9,536 nt of DNA, from NCBI GenBank assembly GCA_030609765.1, contig JAUWTE010000089.1:1-9536 (forward strand). The letters are read 5' to 3'. The DNA is from Acidobacteriota bacterium (GTDB lineage Bacteria > Acidobacteriota > UBA890). Both the position numbers and the translations under genes were made by a program. Below the pieces are notes generated by a model. It saw nothing but the letters and a program-made list of their open reading frames with translations. It ran no database searches and had not been told where the DNA came from. This document shows positions 6,270-9,536 of the stretch, piece after piece. The first letter of the stretch is position 1; the number at the start of each line of letters is the position of its first letter.

Positions 6270-7016
6270 TCACTCAGAGGTCGCGTTGATGAGGTGGGCC
6301 AGATAGCCGGCACCAAATCCGTTGTCGATGTTGACCGCGGCAACGCCGGGCGCACAGCTATTGAGCATCCCGAGTAGCGCCGTGATGCCCCCGAACGAGG
6401 CGCCGTAGCCTACCGAGGTAGGAACGGCCACCACCGGCACCCGCACGATGCCGCCGACCACACTGGGCAGGGCGCCTTCCATGCCCGCGACAAAGACAAC
6501 GGCCCTCGCCTCCGCCAGTTCATCCTGCACTGACAACAAGCGGTGCAGGCCCGCAACGCCCACATCCCAGAAGCGTGAAACAGCGCTTCCCAGAGTGGTT
6601 GCAGTCACGGCAGCTTCCGCCGCCACGGGGATATCGGAAGTTCCGGCGCATAGCACCGCCACGCGGCCGCGCGGCGCGGGAGGCTCTCCCCACACCATGG
6701 TGGCGGCATCGTCATCGAACTGGGCTTCCGGGAAGTGCCCCTCGAGCGCCTGTCGGCCCTCGCGCGTCAGGCGCGTGACCAGCACGAGGTTCTCTTCCTC
6801 GATGATCGCCTGGACAATCTCGACGAGCTGATCGGGACGCTTTCCACCGCCGTAGACCACCTCGGCCTGCCCCGTGCGCAGCGGCCGGTGCGTATCAAGA
6901 CGCGTGTGGCCAAGATCGCGAAACGGCAAGGTGCGAAACTGATTGATGGCTTCCTCGACCGAGACGCCACCATTGGCGACATCCTGGAGAATCTCCTCGA
7001 GCCTCTCGCGTTTCAT
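6270..7016 (-). CDS. larB: LarB, pyridinium-3,5-biscarboxylic acid mononucleotide synthase
   Basis: This 248-residue cytosolic enzyme carboxylates and hydrolyses nicotinic acid adenine dinucleotide, the first step in making the nickel-pincer nucleotide cofactor of lactate racemase and related enzymes. The C-terminal half resembles AIR carboxylase PurE. Visible motifs are CAGTSDIPVAAEA (123-135), FVAGMEGALPSVVGG (175-189), PVVAVPTSVGYG (194-205) and LNSCAPGVAAVNIDNGFGAG (218-237). Cys221 in the last motif fits the cysteine reported to form a covalent pyridine intermediate in the family. The N-terminal half is helical (MKRERLEEILQDVANGGVSV). Length is normal. The ATG at 7016 has GAGAGG 9 bases upstream; the longer frame from 7118 lies inside ftsX and adds an Arg-rich run unlike the family. 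The gene is 5 bases after ftsX and 1 base before mutS2. The later-acting larC and larE are not in the window, so the user enzyme is unknown. Confidence 0.93.
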   Translation of the reverse strand: MKRERLEEILQDVANGGVSVEEAINQFRTLPFRDLGHTRLDTHRPLRTGQAEVVYGGGKRPDQLVEIVQAIIEEENLVLVTRLTREGRQALEGHFPEAQFDDDAATMVWGEPPAPRGRVAVLCAGTSDIPVAAEAAVTATTLGSAVSRFWDVGVAGLHRLLSVQDELAEARAVVFVAGMEGALPSVVGGIVRVPVVAVPTSVGYGASFGGITALLGMLNSCAPGVAAVNIDNGFGAGYLAHLINATSE

Positions 7017-7021
7017 CTCAG

Positions 7022-7930
7022 CTAACCTCTCGAATCGCCGCTGGCCCCGAATGCCATCCAGGCGCCGACGACTCCGGCTACCACGCCGCTGCCGACGAGC
7101 GCCGAACCCAACCGCCACCCCAGAAACTGCATCGGAAACAGGTTCAGCAGCGGCCCGCCGCCGGCGCTGACGTAGGCAACGCCGATCTTGTAGGCGCCAT
7201 ACAGAGCGAACAAAGCGATGACGCTCCCCAGGAAGCCCTGAATCGCCCCTTCGGCCAGGAATCGGCCGCGCACCAAACTCTCTGTCGATCCCACCATTCG
7301 AAGAACAATAATCTCACGACGGCGCTCGACCACCAGCACCCGAATGACGTTGGCGGTGGTGATGACGGCGGCCAGCAGAACGGCTAGCCCCAGCAACCCT
7401 CCAGCAAAGCGGATACCGTTGACGCCGAGCTCGAGACGGCGAATGATCTGCAGGTCGTACTGGACGTCGTCGACACCCGGCAGGATTTCCCATTGGCGTG
7501 TCAGCTCCACCAGTGCCCGCTCCTGCCGCAAGGGCTCCATGACCGTCACCACGAACGAGGCAGGCAGGGGGTTCTCATCGAGGAACACCAGCAGATCACC
7601 GAGCTCGATGAAATCCTGCCGGAACTGTTCTGCGGCATCCTCCGAGCTGAGGTAGGTGAAGGACTCGACCGCGTCGTTGCTGTTCAGGCCCGCGGCGATC
7701 GCGTCGACCTGCGCGGCGGTCGCGTCCATCTGCAGGAAGATCTGTACGTGCCCTCGCTCACGCCACTGTGCGAGCAGCGTGCCCAAGTTCTCGGATACCA
7801 GCATGAAGCCGCCAAGGACGACCAACGACACGGCGATGATGGCAATCGCGGGGGCCGCCGTGCGCCGGTGTCCGAACAGCCCACGCAGGGCCTCGGTGAA
7901 ACAGAGGGCAACGAAGCGGTCAGCACGCAT
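7022..7930 (-). CDS. ftsX: Cell-division ABC transporter permease FtsX
   Basis: This 302-residue inner-membrane protein pairs with FtsE. The FtsEX complex does not move a substrate but couples ATP hydrolysis and divisome assembly to periplasmic peptidoglycan hydrolases. The topology is as expected: one helix at about 24-44 (AAPAIAIIAVSLVVLGG), a periplasmic domain at about 45-170 that holds the hydrolase-binding region, then three helices at about 174-197, 229-252 and 275-296. The conserved cytoplasmic loop ERRREIIVLRMVGST (202-216) lies between TM2 and TM3. ATG at 7930 is only 2 bases after the ftsE TAA and has a strong Shine-Dalgarno. The stop is TAG, backed by an in-frame TGA two codons later. 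The partner hydrolase or EnvC-like activator often found next to ftsEX is not here; larB follows instead. Confidence 0.95.
   Translation of the reverse strand: MRADRFVALCFTEALRGLFGHRRTAAPAIAIIAVSLVVLGGFMLVSENLGTLLAQWRERGHVQIFLQMDATAAQVDAIAAGLNSNDAVESFTYLSSEDAAEQFRQDFIELGDLLVFLDENPLPASFVVTVMEPLRQERALVELTRQWEILPGVDDVQYDLQIIRRLELGVNGIRFAGGLLGLAVLLAAVITTANVIRVLVVERRREIIVLRMVGSTESLVRGRFLAEGAIQGFLGSVIALFALYGAYKIGVAYVSAGGGPLLNLFPMQFLGWRLGSALVGSGVVAGVVGAWMAFGASGDSRG
7026..7031 (-). promoter_or_regulatory. Ribosome binding site of larB
   Basis: GAGAGG on the minus strand lies inside the last codons of ftsX, 9 bases before the larB ATG at 7016. It favours this start over the upstream frame and suggests reinitiation after the ftsX stop. 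Confidence 0.6.
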
Positions 7931-7932
7931 TC

Positions 7933-8607
7933 TTACCTCCCCTGTTCCGTGGAGGTGAGGACACGCAGCTTGCCGTCTTCGAGGACCATCGTGCGGTACC
8001 CCAATGCCGCAATCAGGTCCGGATCATGGGTCGCTACCACAACCGTCGTGCCGCGGCGGTTGATGGCCCGAAAGATGCGCATGATCTCGATCGCTCGGTC
8101 GGGATCGAGGTTGCCGGTCGGCTCGTCGGCAAGCACCAGGGCGGGGGCGCTCATCAGTGCCCGCGCGATGGCCACACGCTGCTGCTCGCCGCCGGAAATC
8201 TGGGCCGGGAAGAGCTCTGCCCTTCCGTCGATACCCACCAACCGCAACAGCTCGTGGGCGCGGCGCTGGCTCTCTGCCTTGGCAAAGCCAGTGACCCGGC
8301 CAACGAGTGCCACGTTGTCGGCCACGGTACGGTCATCGATCAGCTTGAAGTCCTGGAACACCAACCCCAACTTGCGCCGGAAGCCGGGCACCTGACGTTT
8401 CGGCATCGTTGCAAGGTTGCGGCCGGCAACAACGAGTTGGCCGCTGGTCGGCAACTCCGCCCGGTACAAGAGGCGCAACAGGGTGGTCTTGCCGGCACCA
8501 CTCGCTCCCGTGAGGAAGACGAACTCGCCGATCTCCACCTGGAACGTCACATCACGCAACGCAGTGATGGAGCCGTATCGCTTGGTGACGTGGAAGCAAC
8601 GAATCAT
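7933..8607 (-). CDS. ftsE: Cell-division ATP-binding protein FtsE
   Basis: This 224-residue ABC ATPase forms the cytoplasmic half of FtsEX. All nucleotide-binding motifs are intact: Walker A GASGAGKT (34-41), Q-loop in VFQDFKLI (Q85), ABC signature ISGGEQQR (137-144), Walker B LVLADEPTGNLD (157-168, catalytic E162) and H-loop VATHD (H194). FQDFKLI fits FtsE better than LolD or MacB, as do the short length and the ftsX neighbour directly downstream. The ATG at 8607 overlaps the gatB TGA as ATGA, so its translation probably depends on gatB; a separate Shine-Dalgarno is weak. The stop is TAA. Confidence 0.96.
   Translation of the reverse strand: MIRCFHVTKRYGSITALRDVTFQVEIGEFVFLTGASGAGKTTLLRLLYRAELPTSGQLVVAGRNLATMPKRQVPGFRRKLGLVFQDFKLIDDRTVADNVALVGRVTGFAKAESQRRAHELLRLVGIDGRAELFPAQISGGEQQRVAIARALMSAPALVLADEPTGNLDPDRAIEIMRIFRAINRRGTTVVVATHDPDLIAALGYRTMVLEDGKLRVLTSTEQGR
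7936..7943 (-). promoter_or_regulatory. Strong ribosome binding site of ftsX
   Basis: AGGGGAGG on the minus strand ends 5 bases before the ftsX ATG at 7930 and overlaps the last codons of ftsE. It is the best Shine-Dalgarno in the window and fixes the ftsX start. Confidence 0.8.
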
Positions 8608-9536
8608 TCTTCGAGACCGGTGCTGAGGAGCGTTTTCGCGAGCTCGGGATTGGCCTTGCCGCGACTGGCTTTCATGATCTCACCCATGAGGAACTCGAAC
8701 ACCTGCTCCCTACCCGCGCGGAATGCCGCCACCTCGTCCGGATGCGACCGTAATACCTCTTCTACCAGTGGCGCCAGATCCTCGTGCCGGGAGATTTGTC
8801 GCAGCCCCTCATCCTCGATGATCATCTCCGAAGTTTGTCCGGTTGCGATCATCTTAGCCAAAACATCTTCCGCTGTAGCCACCGAAATCGTGCCTGCCCG
8901 CGCGGCCAGCAACAAGTCCGCGAGCTGTGGCGCCGAAACGGGGAACTCGCTCATCTCCCAGCCTCGCTCGTTCAGCCATCGCATGACCCGCACACGTACC
9001 CAGTTGCCGGCCTCGGTCGGCCCCACCCCGGCAGCCACGAGAGCCTCGAAGTAATCGGCTACCGCCCCATCTTCCACGAGTGTCGCCGCATCTTCCAGAG
9101 GCAGGCCGAAACCGTCTGAGTATCGCTGCATGCGAGCCGTGGGCAGCTCCGGAACGGAGCTCACCGCGGCCTCGATTTCAGCCTCCCCGATCTGGATGGG
9201 TACGAGGTCGGGCTCAGGGAAGTAACGATAGTCACGCTCCTGTTCCTTGGATCGCATGGCCACGGTGCGGCCGGAGCGCTCATTCCAGAGCTTCGTGCTC
9301 TGCAATAGAGGCTGCCCAGCCTCGAGCATTCCGACCTGGTGCTCGATTTCATACCTCAAGGCCCGGCGCACGAAGCGAAAAGAGTTCAGGTTCTTGATCT
9401 CTGTCTTCGGATTCAGCTCGGCTTCTTCGCGACGCCGCACCGAGACGTTCGCGTCGCAGCGCAGGCTGCCCTCTTCCATGCTGGCGTCCGTGACACCCAG
9501 ATACAGAAGGGTGCTGCGCAGGGTCGTCAGGAAGGC
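8604..9536 (-). CDS. gatB: Asp-tRNA(Asn)/Glu-tRNA(Gln) amidotransferase subunit B (5' end outside)
   Basis: The frame is open from the window edge and supplies the last 310 residues of a protein usually near 480. GatB is the kinase and tRNA-binding subunit of GatCAB, which amidates Glu-tRNA(Gln) and/or Asp-tRNA(Asn). Visible family motifs are MEEGSLRCDANVSVRR (20-35 of the visible part), TEIKNLNSFRFVRRALRYEI, and RTVAMRSKEQERDYRYFPEPD. A helical region and the GatB/YqeY C-terminal domain follow, ending MKASRGKANPELAKTLL. The motif usually written ETRLW reads STKLW, a mild change. The C-terminus is complete, with TGA overlapping the ftsE ATG. The presence of GatCAB suggests that this organism makes Gln-tRNA and/or Asn-tRNA by the indirect route. 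The first visible residue is not the start; the internal Met at 9479 is not a start either, because conserved sequence continues upstream of it. Confidence 0.97.
   Translation of the reverse strand, partial: AFLTTLRSTLLYLGVTDASMEEGSLRCDANVSVRRREEAELNPKTEIKNLNSFRFVRRALRYEIEHQVGMLEAGQPLLQSTKLWNERSGRTVAMRSKEQERDYRYFPEPDLVPIQIGEAEIEAAVSSVPELPTARMQRYSDGFGLPLEDAATLVEDGAVADYFEALVAAGVGPTEAGNWVRVRVMRWLNERGWEMSEFPVSAPQLADLLLAARAGTISVATAEDVLAKMIATGQTSEMIIEDEGLRQISRHEDLAPLVEEVLRSHPDEVAAFRAGREQVFEFLMGEIMKASRGKANPELAKTLLSTGLEE

Noticed and set aside
6269..6355. Upstream extension of mutS2 to a start at 6355
   Set aside because: It overlaps the larB coding end and adds 29 residues unlike MutS2 N-termini. 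The ATG at 6268 abuts the larB stop and fits the family.
1..9536. Mobile element, CRISPR array, prophage, toxin-antitoxin or defence genes
   Set aside because: I saw no direct repeat array, transposase, integrase or terminal inverted repeats. Nearly all sequence is conserved core genes with even composition.

Overview
The window is a GC-rich, densely packed stretch of bacterial chromosome with housekeeping genes only. Every supported gene lies on the minus strand, so transcription runs from high to low coordinates: gatB (5' end outside the window), ftsE, ftsX, larB, mutS2, dnaG, rpoD, a CAT-anticodon tRNA (best read as tRNA-Ile2), a folded non-coding stretch ending in an intrinsic terminator, and the N-terminus of a COG1579-type coiled-coil/zinc-ribbon protein that leaves the window at base 1. 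High GC, a sigma70 with regions 1.1 and 1.2 plus a long non-conserved insert, and the dnaG-rpoD pair point to a Gram-negative of deltaproteobacterial type (Myxococcota, Desulfobacterota, Binatota or similar). That placement is an inference from style and gene order, not from a search.

Layout: from 9536 to 6268 the genes are fused head to tail. gatB/ftsE overlap by 4 bases (ATGA), ftsE/ftsX are 2 bases apart, ftsX/larB 5 and larB/mutS2 1, so translation is probably coupled along the series. It joins a tRNA-dependent amidotransferase subunit, the FtsEX division ABC complex, an enzyme of nickel-pincer cofactor synthesis and a MutS2 ATPase. A gap of 118 bases, half of it filled by an apparent coding remnant, separates mutS2 from dnaG. 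dnaG and rpoD form the core of the macromolecular-synthesis operon. No rpsU is seen between mutS2 and dnaG, and the tRNA follows rpoD after 63 bases.

Two places deserve attention. First, mutS2 stops at a TAG in the middle of its C-terminal KOW/SH3-like segment. The next 19 in-frame codons complete that segment before a TGA, and no Smr domain follows. This could be a recent nonsense change, a sequencing error or programmed readthrough. TAG is an ordinary stop elsewhere in the window (ftsX, dnaG). Second, between the tRNA and the zinc-ribbon gene lies a likely structured RNA on the minus strand: a perfect 9-bp outer stem, two internal hairpins (one a perfect 10-bp stem), then an 8-bp terminator hairpin with a T7 tract ending only 10 bases before the start codon of the next gene. 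It looks like a leader or attenuator, or a small RNA with its own terminator, and matches no class I can name.

I saw no mobile element, CRISPR array, integrase, toxin or defence gene. The long plus-strand reading frames are GC-driven shadows of rpoD, dnaG and mutS2.
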